NCBI RefSeq assembly: GCF_000297395.2
Contig: NZ_HF570108.1
Span: 576,259-609,742, forward strand
DNA from: Micromonospora lupini str. Lupac 08
Lineage (GTDB): Bacteria > Actinomycetota > Actinomycetes > Mycobacteriales > Micromonosporaceae
Direction of reading: 5' to 3'
DNA length: 33,484 bases
Shown: positions 6,691 through 16,886 of the stretch, one piece after another
Numbering within the stretch: position 1 is the stretch's first letter
How the letters are laid out: each line of letters starts with the position of its first letter
Translations under genes and position numbers: made by a program
The notes under the pieces: generated by a model
What the model saw: only the letters and a program-made list of their open reading frames with translations
What the model was told of the DNA's origin: nothing
Databases searched by the model: none

Positions 6691-7650
6691 ATGAACACGG
6701 TGACCAGACTGGGCGGGTTCGCCCTCGGTCTCGCGGCGGTCTTCGGCGCGGCGTACGGGATCGGCCGGGTGGTCGACCCGGCCGTCCCGGCCGCCCAGAG
6801 CCGGCACGACGGCGCCGCCGCCCACACCTCGGGCCCCGCCACGCACGACGAGGGGACCGACCGGGTTCCCGGCGGCCTGCTCGTCTCCGACCGGGGCTAC
6901 ACACTCGTTCCGGTGGCCGTCCCGGCCGGCGAGTTCGCCTTCCGGATCGCTGGGCCGGACGGCCGCCCGGTGACCGGGTACGACGTGGCGCACGACAAGC
7001 GGATGCACCTGATCGTCGCCCGACGGGACCTGTCCGGCTTCCGCCACGTGCACCCCGAGCTGGCCCCGGACGGCACCTGGCGGGTCGACACCCCGCTGGC
7101 CGGCCCCGGGCAGTGGCGGGCGTTCGCCGACTTCACGCCGACCGGGGGTGAGTCGCTGACCCTCGGAGTGGACGTGACTGTTCCCGGTGAGCTGACCGAA
7201 CGGCCGCTGCCCGCCCCGGCGACCAGCACCACTGTCGACGGCTACACAGTCACCCTGGCCGGCGCTCCGCAGCCCGGCCGCACCTCGTCACTCACCCTGA
7301 CCGTCAGCCGTGCGGGGCGGCCGGTCACCGACCTGGAGCCCTACCTGGGGGCGTACGGGCACCTGGTGGCGCTGCGCCGGGGTGATCTGGCGTACCTGCA
7401 CGTCCACCCGGACGGAACACCCGGCGACGGGCGGACCCGGCCGGGTCCGGAGGTCACCTTCCTCGCCGAGGTGCCGTCGGCCGGCAGCTACCGGCTCTAC
7501 CTCGACTTCCGGCACGGCGGGCGGGTGCACACCGCCGAGTTCACAGTCGTCGCCGACGCTGCCGCGACCGGGGGTGGCGACCCCACCCCGACCGGTCCGG
7601 CGCCGAGCGGCAGCGCCGGACACGGCACCCCCGGCCACGGGCACAACTGA
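6691..7650 (+). CDS. Membrane-anchored protein with two copies of an H-x12-HxHP domain, probable periplasmic copper-binding protein
   Basis: The 319-residue protein has one N-terminal membrane/signal helix (about 6-27) and a large outside portion. Two similar halves each contain a His, then 12 residues, then HVHP: His106...His119-Val-His121-Pro and His224...His237-Val-His239-Pro. Each is followed by a beta-rich segment (QWRAFADF / SYRLYLDF). The C-terminus is Gly/His-rich (GHGTPGHGHN). These His-rich sites and the position between copZ and copA suggest extracytoplasmic copper binding or delivery. No named family is claimed. ATG 6691 is preferred because gggagg sits 6 bases upstream. A GTG at 6673, overlapping the copZ stop, would add six residues. 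Confidence 0.8.
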   Translation: MNTVTRLGGFALGLAAVFGAAYGIGRVVDPAVPAAQSRHDGAAAHTSGPATHDEGTDRVPGGLLVSDRGYTLVPVAVPAGEFAFRIAGPDGRPVTGYDVAHDKRMHLIVARRDLSGFRHVHPELAPDGTWRVDTPLAGPGQWRAFADFTPTGGESLTLGVDVTVPGELTERPLPAPATSTTVDGYTVTLAGAPQPGRTSSLTLTVSRAGRPVTDLEPYLGAYGHLVALRRGDLAYLHVHPDGTPGDGRTRPGPEVTFLAEVPSAGSYRLYLDFRHGGRVHTAEFTVVADAAATGGGDPTPTGPAPSGSAGHGTPGHGHN

Positions 7651-7662
7651 CGGGACCAGACG

Positions 7663-9912
<2,250 letters not shown>

Positions 9913-9988
9913 CGACGGCGATGGTTGGACCGGTGGCGGTGGGGGTACTGCTGAGGACGTAGCGACATTTCGCGATGGAGGTTGGCAC

Positions 9989-10162
9989 ATGGGTATCGAC
10001 GACAAGATCAACAATGCCACCGAGGACGCGGCCGGCAAGCTGAAGGAAGGCGCCGGTCGGGCCACCGACAACGAGCGCCTCGAGGCCGAGGGTCGCAACG
10101 ACCAGGCCGGGGCCAAGCTCAAGCAGGCGGGCGAGAAGATCAAGGACGCCTTCAAGAGCTGA
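9989..10162 (+). CDS. CsbD-like small stress protein
   Basis: The 57-residue, Lys/Glu/Ala-rich protein begins MGIDDKINNATEDAAGKLKE and repeats the A-G-K-L-K pattern (AGAKLKQAGEKIKD), which is the hallmark of the CsbD family, general-stress proteins of unknown biochemistry. Ggagg lies 7 bases before the ATG. It sits 76 bases after copA and ends at a strong terminator. It could be read through from the copper operon or have its own promoter. Confidence 0.9.
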   Translation: MGIDDKINNATEDAAGKLKEGAGRATDNERLEAEGRNDQAGAKLKQAGEKIKDAFKS

Positions 10163-10177
10163 CGTACGACATATCCG

Positions 10178-10214
10178 AAAGCCGGGCCGGTGAACTGTTC
10201 ACCGGCCCGGCTTT
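10178..10214. terminator. Strong intrinsic terminator after the CsbD-like gene
   Basis: The 17-base arms (aaagccgggccggtgaa and its exact complement) enclose a 3-base loop (ctg) and end in CTTT on the plus strand and a T-run on the minus strand. It starts 15 bases after the stop and closes the copper/CsbD transcription unit. Confidence 0.9.
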
Positions 10215-10325
10215 CTGCGTGTCCGGCCCTCGCCCGGGACCCTGAGATTCCCCTGATCCCGCTTCCGACCGCACCGCCGCGCGGCATTACCTGCTAACTT
10301 CTGTTGGCATGTGCAAGGGCTGGTT

Positions 10326-10673
10326 ATGAGAGCCGCTCCACCGCCGACCGGCGACGACCTGGTCCGGGTGCTCGCCACCCTGGCCAACCCGCACCGGCTG
10401 CGGGTCGTCGCGGCGCTGGCCCGTGAGCGTGCCTATGTCAGCGGGCTGGCCCGGCAACTGGGCATCAGCCGGGCGCTGTTGCAGGTCCACCTACGGAAGC
10501 TGGCGGCGGCCGGGCTGGTCACCGCCCGCCTGGAGTTGTCGGAGGACGGGAAGGCCATGAACTACTACGAGGTGGAGCCGTTCGTGCTCACACTCACCCC
10601 CGAGGTCATCGCGGCGGCGGTCCAGACGCTTAGCGTGCCCGACTCGGCCGAGCAGTCCGGAGCGGACCGATGA
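10326..10673 (+). CDS. ArsR-type winged-helix transcriptional regulator
   Basis: The 115-residue protein opens with the ArsR-like LVRVLATLANPHRLRVVAAL, followed by the helix-turn-helix (YVSGLARQLGISRALLQVHLRKLAAAGLV) and a wing (ARLELSEDGKAMNYYEV). No metal-binding Cys/His cluster is present, so it is a non-metal member of the fold. ATG 10326 is preferred because aaggg lies 6 bases upstream. A GTG at 10311 would add five residues. The stop overlaps the next start in ATGA, so the pair is translationally coupled. The target is unknown. Confidence 0.85.
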   Translation: MRAAPPPTGDDLVRVLATLANPHRLRVVAALARERAYVSGLARQLGISRALLQVHLRKLAAAGLVTARLELSEDGKAMNYYEVEPFVLTLTPEVIAAAVQTLSVPDSAEQSGADR

Positions 10674-10939
10674 GCGAGCACGACTGGACCGAGGTGGTCG
10701 GAGCGTTCGGTGTCTTCGCCCTGCTGATCAGCGTCTTCACGGTGAGCGTCGTGCAGTTCGCCAAGACCCGGCGGGCCCGGTACGAGGCGGCCCGCGCGGA
10801 CGACTACCGCCGGCTCGCCGAGACGGCCGCCGAGTCCCAGGCGGAGAACGCCCGCCTGCTCGCGGCCATGGACGGCCGGCTGGGCGGGATGGAGACCCGG
10901 ATGACCACGCTCGAACGCGTCCTGCGCGACGTCGACTGA
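10670..10939 (+). CDS. Small membrane protein with one transmembrane helix and a coiled coil
   Basis: The 89-residue protein has one hydrophobic helix (about 9-30, EVVGAFGVFALLISVFTVSV) followed by a charged Ala/Arg/Glu helix likely to be a cytoplasmic coiled coil (about 36-89). It is coupled by a 4-base overlap to the ArsR-type regulator. Such regulator/membrane-protein pairs are widespread in actinobacteria, and the membrane partner may sequester or signal to the regulator. No named family is claimed. Confidence 0.8.
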   Translation: MSEHDWTEVVGAFGVFALLISVFTVSVVQFAKTRRARYEAARADDYRRLAETAAESQAENARLLAAMDGRLGGMETRMTTLERVLRDVD

Positions 10940-10958
10940 TCTCGCCGCGGACGTAGGC

Positions 10959-10992
10959 CCCGGGCCGTCGAGCGGCCACTCGACGGCCCGGG
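10959..10992. terminator. Hairpin terminator after the regulator/membrane-protein pair
   Basis: Perfect 14-base arms (cccgggccgtcgag and its complement) surround a 6-base loop (cggcca), starting 20 bases after the stop. There is no U-tract. Confidence 0.8.
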
Positions 10993-11064
10993 TGGAAGCA
11001 GCATCACCTCGCCCGATGGGCGAGTTTCACCGGTAACGCTCCTTCGAGGAGAGGACAGCACCTC

Positions 11065-12525
11065 ATGCTGCGCGTACGCAAATCCGCAGTCGGCTGGGCG
11101 GTAGCCCTGGCCCTCGCGGCCGCCGGCCTGACCCCGGCGAGCCCGGCCGCCGCCCGAGCACAGCCCGCGCCGACCATCGAGTGGCGACCCTGCGCCACGG
11201 ACGCCAGCGCCGAGTGCGGCACCCTGTCGCTGCCGGTGGACTGGAACCGACCCCGGGGCGAGCGCTTCGACCTGGCACTGGCCCGCCGGGTCGCCAACCC
11301 GGCCACCCGGGAGGGCGCGCTGGTCTTCGGCCCCGGCGGCCCGGGCGACAGCGGGGTCGACCGGGTGGTGAACGGCAGCTCCCGGTTCAGCGCCGACCTG
11401 CGCCGCCGGTTCGACATCGTCAGCTTCGACCCGCGCGGCACCGGCGGCAGCAACCCGGTGCTCTGCGCACGGGACCTGCTCGCCCGGCAACCGCAGTTGA
11501 TCGCCGACCAGGCCCAGTTCGACGCCACGCTGGCCGGGAACGTGCTGCTGCGGGCCGACTGCCGCGCCCGCACCGGGCCCCTCTACGACCACGTGGACAC
11601 CACAAGCGCCGCCCGCGACCTCGACGCGATCCGGGCCGCGCTCGGCGAGCGGCAGTTGACCTTCCACGGCAGCTCGTACGGAACCCTGCTCGGTGAGCGC
11701 TACGCGGAGCTGTTCCCGGAGCGGGTCCGGGCCATGGTGCTGGAGGCCGCCATGGACCACAGCCTCGGCACCCGTGCCCTTCTGGACACCCAGGCCGTCA
11801 CCTCCGAGGACGCGTTCGACGAGTTCGTCGCCTGGTGCGACAGGTCCACCGCGTGCGTCCTGCACGGGCAGGATTTCCGGGCGATCTGGGAGAGGCTGCG
11901 CGCCCGGGCCGAGCGCGGAGTGCTGACCGACCCGCAACGGGGCGGAGCGGTGCTGACCCCGTTCGAGCTGACCCGGCTCACCCACAAGGCGTTCTACGAC
12001 ACGTGGCGCTGGCCGGGGCTCGCCGAGTGGATCGGCCAGCTGGCCGCGCAGACGGCCGTGCGGGCCGTCGGCACGTCGACGGGCGACGCCGTGGCGCCGT
12101 ACCCCTTCGCGGTCTTCTGCCAGGACTGGAGCCTGCCGGTCCGCGACTACCGCGAGTACGCCGGACACCTGCGCCGGACGGCCCGGCTCGCACCGGACCT
12201 GCGGTACCCGACGGCGGTGTTCGCCCTCGCGACCTGCCTGGGCACGCCGACGCCGGTCGCGAACCCGCAGCACCGCCTGCGCGTGCGCACCGACGTGCCG
12301 CTGCTGATCGCCGCCACCGTGCACGACCCGGCCAGCGGATACAACTGGGCGACGAACGTGGCGCGGCAGTTGGGCCGGCACGGCGTGCTGTTGACCTACG
12401 AGGGTTGGGGGCACGGCAGCTACACCACCAGCAAGTGCGTGGAGCGGGCCGTCGACGCCTACCTGATCGACCAGGTGGTGCCGGCCCGGGGCACCCGCTG
12501 CCCGGCCGTCGACCCGGACGTGTGA
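11065..12525 (+). CDS. Secreted alpha/beta-hydrolase, tripeptidyl aminopeptidase-like
   Basis: The 486-residue protein has a signal peptide (about 1-32, AAARA), the oxyanion segment FGPGGPGDSG and the nucleophile elbow HGSSYGT with Ser204. The catalytic Asp is probably 421 (VHDPASGYNWA) and the His 450 (GWGHGSY). This pattern, with the C-terminal TAP-like domain and several Cys likely in disulphides, matches the actinobacterial SlpD/SlpE and tripeptidyl aminopeptidase group, which trims N-terminal tripeptides from exported proteins. Some relatives act on esters, so substrate is not certain. A good Shine-Dalgarno (cgaggagagg) precedes the ATG. It is monocistronic, flanked by hairpins on both sides. 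Confidence 0.9.
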   Translation: MLRVRKSAVGWAVALALAAAGLTPASPAAARAQPAPTIEWRPCATDASAECGTLSLPVDWNRPRGERFDLALARRVANPATREGALVFGPGGPGDSGVDRVVNGSSRFSADLRRRFDIVSFDPRGTGGSNPVLCARDLLARQPQLIADQAQFDATLAGNVLLRADCRARTGPLYDHVDTTSAARDLDAIRAALGERQLTFHGSSYGTLLGERYAELFPERVRAMVLEAAMDHSLGTRALLDTQAVTSEDAFDEFVAWCDRSTACVLHGQDFRAIWERLRARAERGVLTDPQRGGAVLTPFELTRLTHKAFYDTWRWPGLAEWIGQLAAQTAVRAVGTSTGDAVAPYPFAVFCQDWSLPVRDYREYAGHLRRTARLAPDLRYPTAVFALATCLGTPTPVANPQHRLRVRTDVPLLIAATVHDPASGYNWATNVARQLGRHGVLLTYEGWGHGSYTTSKCVERAVDAYLIDQVVPARGTRCPAVDPDV

Positions 12526-12531
12526 CCGAGC

Positions 12532-12571
12532 TGCCGGCCGTCGGGTGCACAGATCCGCCCGACGGCCGGCA
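12532..12571. terminator. Hairpin between convergent hydrolase and reductase genes
   Basis: Perfect 14-base arms (tgccggccgtcggg and its complement) surround a 12-base loop. It lies 7 bases after the rightward stop and 15 before the leftward stop, so it serves both transcripts. Confidence 0.8.
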
Positions 12572-12586
12572 ACGGCGCAGCGCCGA

Positions 12587-13219
12587 TCAGCGCAGGACCC
12601 GATAGGTCAGGTGCGCGACGGTCGGCCCGGCCACCACCGACACCTGCTCCAGACGCGGCGCGATGCCGTCGAGGAGCCGCTCGCCGCCGCCGAGGATGAT
12701 CGGCACGAGGTGCAGTTGCAGGGTGTCGAGCAGCCCGGCGGCCAGGTACTGCCGAACCGTGCTCGCCCCGCCGGCGATCGCCACATCCCGGTCGCCCGCC
12801 GCCTCGCGGGCCTGCCGCAGCGCCGACTCGATCCCGTCGGTGACGAAACGGAACTCGGTGCCGCCCCGCAGCACCAGGGGCTCCCGAGGGCGGTGGCTGA
12901 GCACGAACACCGGCGTGTGGAACGGCGGGTCGTCGCCCCACCAGCCCTGCCAGCTCTCGTCCCAGTCGCCGTCCCCACCACCGAACATCCGCCGACCCAT
13001 CACGTACGCCCCGACGTCGCGGGTCATCTCCTCGACGACGTCGGCGTCGACGCCCCGCTCACCGCCGGTCAACCCGTGCTGTGCCCGCCAGGTGTCCAGG
13101 CCGAAGACCCACTCGTGCAACTGCATGCCTCCGCGGCCCAGCGGATCCTGCTGACTCTGCTCGGGCCCCGCAACGTATCCGTCGAGTGAGATCGACAGCT
13201 GACTTCGCACCATGCCCAT
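12587..13219 (-). CDS. Dihydrofolate-reductase-fold protein (RibD C-terminal family)
   Basis: The 210-residue protein has the features of the actinobacterial RibD_C/DHFR-like family: the start SQLSISLDGYVAGPEQS, YVMGRRMF in the middle, and VAIAGGASTVRQYLAAGLLDTLQLHLVPIILGGGERLL near the end, which forms the NADPH-binding strand and loop. It is probably an NAD(P)H-dependent reductase of unknown substrate. It is the last gene of a leftward operon, 19 bases after the ECF42 sigma factor gene, a neighbourhood in which such reductases recur. ATG 13219 is given. ATG 13213 has better spacing to gagg and is possible. Confidence 0.88.
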   Translation of the reverse strand: MGMVRSQLSISLDGYVAGPEQSQQDPLGRGGMQLHEWVFGLDTWRAQHGLTGGERGVDADVVEEMTRDVGAYVMGRRMFGGGDGDWDESWQGWWGDDPPFHTPVFVLSHRPREPLVLRGGTEFRFVTDGIESALRQAREAAGDRDVAIAGGASTVRQYLAAGLLDTLQLHLVPIILGGGERLLDGIAPRLEQVSVVAGPTVAHLTYRVLR

Positions 13220-13238
13220 GTCCTCAGACTCCCGTCCC

Positions 13239-14492
13239 TCATCGTTGTCCCGCCAGTCGGGCGGCTCTCCGCTCCAGGTACCGCTGCTCGGGCAGGCTCG
13301 TGGTGCCGCGTGCCGCCGCCAGGTACGCGTCCCGCGCCGCGCCGGACTCGCCGGCCAGCTCCAGCAGGTGTCCCCGGACGGCGGCGAGCCGGTGGTGCCC
13401 GGCCGTACGCCCGTCGGCGTCCAGGGCGGTGAGCAGGGCGAGCCCGGCCCGTGGCCCGTCCACCATGCCCACGGCCACCGCCTGGTTGAGCGTGACCATC
13501 GGGTTCGGGGCGAGCCGGGCCAGCAGCCGGTAGAGCGCCACGATCTGCGGCCAGTCCGTCTCCGCCGCCGTCGGCGCCTCGGCGTGCACCGCCGCGATGG
13601 CCGCCTGGAGCTGGTACGGGCCGGGCGGCGACCAGGTCAGCGCCTCGGTGACCAGGGCGACCCCCTCCGCGATGGCGCCGGCGTCCCACCGGGTGCGGTC
13701 CTGCTCGGTCAGCGGTACCAGCTCGCCGTCCTCGCCGACCCGGGCCGCCCGGTGCGCGTCGGTCAGCAGCATCAGCGCCAGCAGCCCGGTCACCTCACCG
13801 TCGTCGGGCAGCAGCCCGTGCAGGACGCGGGCCAGCCGGATCGCCTCGCCGGTCAGCTCGGCCCGGCGCAGGTCCGGCCCGCTCGACGCGGTGTACCCCT
13901 CGTTGAAGATCAGGTAGAGCACCCGGAGCACGGTGCGCAGCCGCTCGCCGCGCTCAGCCGGACCGGGCAGCAGGAACCGGGCCCCGGCGGCCTCGATCCG
14001 CTGCTTGGCCCGCCGGATCCGCTGGCTCATCGTCGCCTCGGGCAGCAGGTGCGCCCGGGCGATCTGGGCGGTGCTGAGCCCGCCGACCGCCCGCAAAGTG
14101 AGCGCCACCTGTGCCGAGGGCGCCAGCGCCGGGTGGCAGCAGAGGAAGAGCAGGGTCAGGGTGTCGTCGGCGTCCGCCACCGCCGGCGGGGCGTCGGCCG
14201 GCGGCGCGACCTGGGCGTACGCCGGCTCGCGCCGCGCCACCGCCACCTCGCGGTCGCGGCGGGCGCCCTCGCTGCGCCACTCGTCGGTGAGCCGGCGGGT
14301 GGCCACGGTGAGCAACCAGGCGCGTGGGTTGTCCGGCACACCCTGTCCGGGCCACTGCGTCGCGGCCGCGAGCAACGCCTCCTGGACCGCGTCCTCGCAC
14401 CTGTCGAACTGGCCGTGCCTGCGGACCAGCAGGCCGAGGACCTGCGGCGCGAGCGTGCGCAGCAGGTCCTCGACCGTCCGGTCGTCGGTCAC
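13239..14492 (-). CDS. ECF42-type RNA polymerase sigma factor with C-terminal TPR-like extension
   Basis: The 417-residue protein has a sigma-2 region (about 8-85, FDRCEDAVQEALLAA and PDNPRAWLLTVATRR) and a sigma-4 region (about 110-170, with LFLCCHPALAPSAQVALTLRAV and the helix-turn-helix LSTAQIARAHLLPEATMSQRI). A long helical C-terminal half (about 180-417) resembles TPR repeats. This is the ECF42 architecture, in which no anti-sigma factor is present and the extension is needed for activity. The gene directly upstream encodes a DGPF/YCII protein and overlaps it in ATGA, the defining ECF42 neighbourhood. It probably directs transcription of its own operon or nearby DGPF genes. The inducing signal is unknown. 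Confidence 0.93.
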   Translation of the reverse strand: MTDDRTVEDLLRTLAPQVLGLLVRRHGQFDRCEDAVQEALLAAATQWPGQGVPDNPRAWLLTVATRRLTDEWRSEGARRDREVAVARREPAYAQVAPPADAPPAVADADDTLTLLFLCCHPALAPSAQVALTLRAVGGLSTAQIARAHLLPEATMSQRIRRAKQRIEAAGARFLLPGPAERGERLRTVLRVLYLIFNEGYTASSGPDLRRAELTGEAIRLARVLHGLLPDDGEVTGLLALMLLTDAHRAARVGEDGELVPLTEQDRTRWDAGAIAEGVALVTEALTWSPPGPYQLQAAIAAVHAEAPTAAETDWPQIVALYRLLARLAPNPMVTLNQAVAVGMVDGPRAGLALLTALDADGRTAGHHRLAAVRGHLLELAGESGAARDAYLAAARGTTSLPEQRYLERRAARLAGQR

Positions 14493-14854
14493 ATCTCCGT
14501 CCCGGCCTGCTCCATGACCGGTCGGACCTCCATCGCGCCGCCGTAGCGCACGTCCGGCCAGCGGGCGGCGATCTCGGCGGCCCGCTGCGGGCTGTCGCAG
14601 TCGACGGTCAGGTAGCCGGCGAACTGCTCCTTGCTTTCCATGAACGGCCCGTCGACGATCTCGGTGTCGCCGTCGACGCGCCGGACCGTCTGCGTCTGCG
14701 CCGGGTCGGCAAGCGCCTGGCCGTCGACCAGCTCGCCGGTCTCGGTCAGCTCCTTCATGATCTCGTCGACCTCGCCGAACAGGGCGTTGCGTTCCTGCTC
14801 GGTCAGCCCCTCGGTGAAGCCGGGCCGGTTCCAGATCAGCAGCATGTACTTCAC
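14489..14854 (-). CDS. YCII-related (DGPF) protein, ECF42 partner
   Basis: The 121-residue protein begins KYMLLIWNRPG and contains DGPFMESKEQFAGY (residues 68-81), the conserved DGPF motif of the YCII-related family. Its fold is ferredoxin-like, and its biochemical role is unknown. It starts at GTG 14854 with gaggag 7 bases upstream, is first in the operon, and overlaps the sigma factor by 4 bases. In ECF42 systems these genes are the usual targets and partners of the sigma factor. Confidence 0.93.
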   Translation of the reverse strand: MKYMLLIWNRPGFTEGLTEQERNALFGEVDEIMKELTETGELVDGQALADPAQTQTVRRVDGDTEIVDGPFMESKEQFAGYLTVDCDSPQRAAEIAARWPDVRYGGAMEVRPVMEQAGTEM

Positions 14855-14955
14855 GGCGGTGCTCCTCGGTTACTGGCCTCCCCCGGTCGGGGTGCGGCTC
14901 ACCGGAGGGTCGGAGTCGGCGCCCCGTTCCCTACCGGTACCGAAGAAAATCGCAG

Positions 14956-14985
14956 AAAAACTTCTCCGGCGGTGGTCCCACGCCG
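14956..14985 (-). terminator. Possible terminator of the DUF2786 gene
   Basis: On the minus strand, seven bases after the DUF2786 stop, cggcg...cgccg with inner tgg/cca makes an 8-bp stem with one bulge. A run of five T follows after about 6 bases. The bulge and the gap before the T-run make this only moderate. The same 137-base interval must also hold the promoter of the YCII-ECF42 operon. No clear ECF42 promoter motif was found there. Confidence 0.35.
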
Positions 14986-14991
14986 TATGGA

Positions 14992-16347
14992 TCAGGGTCG
15001 GCCGGGCACCTGTCGAGGCCGCTTGCCGCCGCCGACGTCCAGCGCGGCCCGGTCGGCGGCCGAGGTGCCGGACGACCAGCCCTCGGCGTCGCGGACGCTC
15101 AGCCGGTGTCGGGTGACGCCCGGGAAGAGGGTGCCCAGCCGCTCCTGGACCGCCTCGCCGCGCGCGGCGAGCACCGGCAGCAGTCGCTCCGACCCCGTTG
15201 TCTCGACGGCCGCCTGGTCTGCCGCCTCGGTGGCCGCGCGCAGCCGCTCACCGATCCGCAGCGCGAACGCGTTGAGGAAGGACTCGTCCCACACCTTCGT
15301 CCGCCGGCCCGACCCCGGCCGGCGCTCGGTACGCCCGCGCAGCATCGCGGCGGTGGCCTGCACCAGCAGTGACGTGTAGAGCAGCTCCACCGCCACGAGG
15401 TCCGCCGGCCACCCCAGCACTGTGGTGAAACCGAGATCGTCGGACCAGACCGCCTCGCACCGGTTCGCCGCCGCCACCTCCTGCACCAGCAGCGCCTTCG
15501 CCCCCGCGTACGGGGTCTCGGTGCCCAACCGCACGCCGCCCGGCAGGTCGCCGCGTTCCGCCCCGGCGGCCAGCAGCGCCTCGTCGATGCTGTGCCGGGC
15601 GATCAGCTCCTGCGCCTTCCCGGTCAACGCCTCCGCCTCGGCCGGGAAGGTGGTCGACTCGGCCTTCGCGAGCAGCGCGCGTACCCGGTCCAGCATCGGC
15701 GATCCGCTGCGGCCCGTACCGGCCACGCGGGGGGCGGCCGCACCTGTCGAGCCGGGTGGCGGGCGGAGCACCGCGATCGGTGGCAGGCTCTCCACAAGCG
15801 CGAGTACGTCGATCGCGGCGCGGAGCGCGTCGACCCGGTCCAACCCCTCCGCGGCCGTCCAGGCGGCCAGCAGGTCGTGGTCGTCGTCCCGGCCCTCGGC
15901 GGTCAGCCCGCGTAGCTGGTCGTCCCACCAATCGGGGACCGGTCCGGCCTGCTCACGTCGCTGGGCGGCCAGCGCGTCCCGGACCAGCCGGGCCGCCCGG
16001 GCGTCGAGCCGCCGACCGGTGATCCGGTGTACGTCGACCGGCTGCCAGCCGCGCGGCCAGAGCTGCCCGAGGCCACGGACCAGCCGACGCCGCAGGGCCG
16101 CGTCCACCGCCGTGGCACCGTCCGCCGCGCCGGTGCCGACCATCAGCCGGTCCAGCTGCCGTTCGGCCTGTCGTACGTCGGTGCCGCGCACCGCCGCGAG
16201 CGCGTCGGCGACGAGTTCGTCCGCGTCCGGCACAGGCACCTCCTCCGTGGTTGCCCTCTCAGGCTCCATGATCATGCCGGTGGTCGTGCGGAAGTCGCGA
16301 AACGGGGACCTCGGTGGCGCGCTCACCGCAGTGGCTTCGGCGGGCAT
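14992..16347 (-). CDS. DUF2786 domain protein
   Basis: The 451-residue soluble protein contains the DUF2786 helix pair at about 219-260 (MLDRVRALLAKAESTTFPAE and TGKAQELIARHSIDEALL). It is preceded by an Arg/Asp-rich region with WDD and Ala-rich helices, and followed by about 190 less conserved residues. The family is common in actinobacteria and its function is unknown. There is no signal peptide or membrane segment. ATG 16347 is the longest start, and ATG 16275 or 16269 would remove a poorly conserved stretch; none has an obvious Shine-Dalgarno. It is divergent from the DUF2243 gene with 56 bases between, so the two share a promoter region. Confidence 0.85.
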   Translation of the reverse strand: MPAEATAVSAPPRSPFRDFRTTTGMIMEPERATTEEVPVPDADELVADALAAVRGTDVRQAERQLDRLMVGTGAADGATAVDAALRRRLVRGLGQLWPRGWQPVDVHRITGRRLDARAARLVRDALAAQRREQAGPVPDWWDDQLRGLTAEGRDDDHDLLAAWTAAEGLDRVDALRAAIDVLALVESLPPIAVLRPPPGSTGAAAPRVAGTGRSGSPMLDRVRALLAKAESTTFPAEAEALTGKAQELIARHSIDEALLAAGAERGDLPGGVRLGTETPYAGAKALLVQEVAAANRCEAVWSDDLGFTTVLGWPADLVAVELLYTSLLVQATAAMLRGRTERRPGSGRRTKVWDESFLNAFALRIGERLRAATEAADQAAVETTGSERLLPVLAARGEAVQERLGTLFPGVTRHRLSVRDAEGWSSGTSAADRAALDVGGGKRPRQVPGRP

Positions 16348-16403
16348 GGATCGTTGAGTCCGGGGTAGTGGGGCCGTGATCCGAGGTGGATGCGAGGTGT
16401 GTG

Positions 16404-16886
16404 ATGGTCGATTCCCGCTTGCCGAGCGCCCGTACCGCCGACGCCCGCTCGTCCACGCTTGCGGGCGTCCTGATCGGTGTCGCGATCATGGCCGCCGTGG
16501 ACGAGATCGTCTTCCACCAGTTGCTGGCCTGGCACCACTTCTACGACCGGTCCACCCCGTCGGTGGCGCTGCTCTCCGACGGGCTGCTGCACGCCGCCGA
16601 GGTGATCGCCCTGGTCGGCGGGTTCTTCTGGTTCGCCGACCTGCGTCGACGGCTGGTCCTGTCACCCCGGCTGGCCTGGGGTGGCGTCCTGCTCGGCGCC
16701 GGAGGGTTCCAGCTCTTCGACGGGCTGGTCGACCACAAGGTGCTCCGGGTGCACCAGATCCGCTACGGCGTACACCTGGTGCCGTACGACGTGGTGTGGA
16801 ACGTGGGCGGCGCGGTCCTGCTGCTGGCCGGCGCGGCGCTCGTCTGGTGGACGCGGTCCCGCCGGCCGGGTGACGGCCCCCGGTGA
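16404..16886 (+). CDS. DUF2243 integral membrane protein
   Basis: The 160-residue protein has about four membrane helices and the conserved His-rich segments of DUF2243: GVAIMAAVDEIVFHQLLAWHH in the first helix, and GGFQLFDGLVDHKVLRVHQI in the middle. The clustered His and Asp residues near the membrane suggest metal or haem contact, but the family has no proven function. It overlaps the ctaG-like gene by 4 bases (GTGA), so the two are coupled and may act together in oxidase maturation. ATG 16404 is favoured by gagg 6 bases upstream. In-frame GTG codons at 16401 and 16386 are alternatives. Confidence 0.88.
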   Translation: MVDSRLPSARTADARSSTLAGVLIGVAIMAAVDEIVFHQLLAWHHFYDRSTPSVALLSDGLLHAAEVIALVGGFFWFADLRRRLVLSPRLAWGGVLLGAGGFQLFDGLVDHKVLRVHQIRYGVHLVPYDVVWNVGGAVLLLAGAALVWWTRSRRPGDGPR

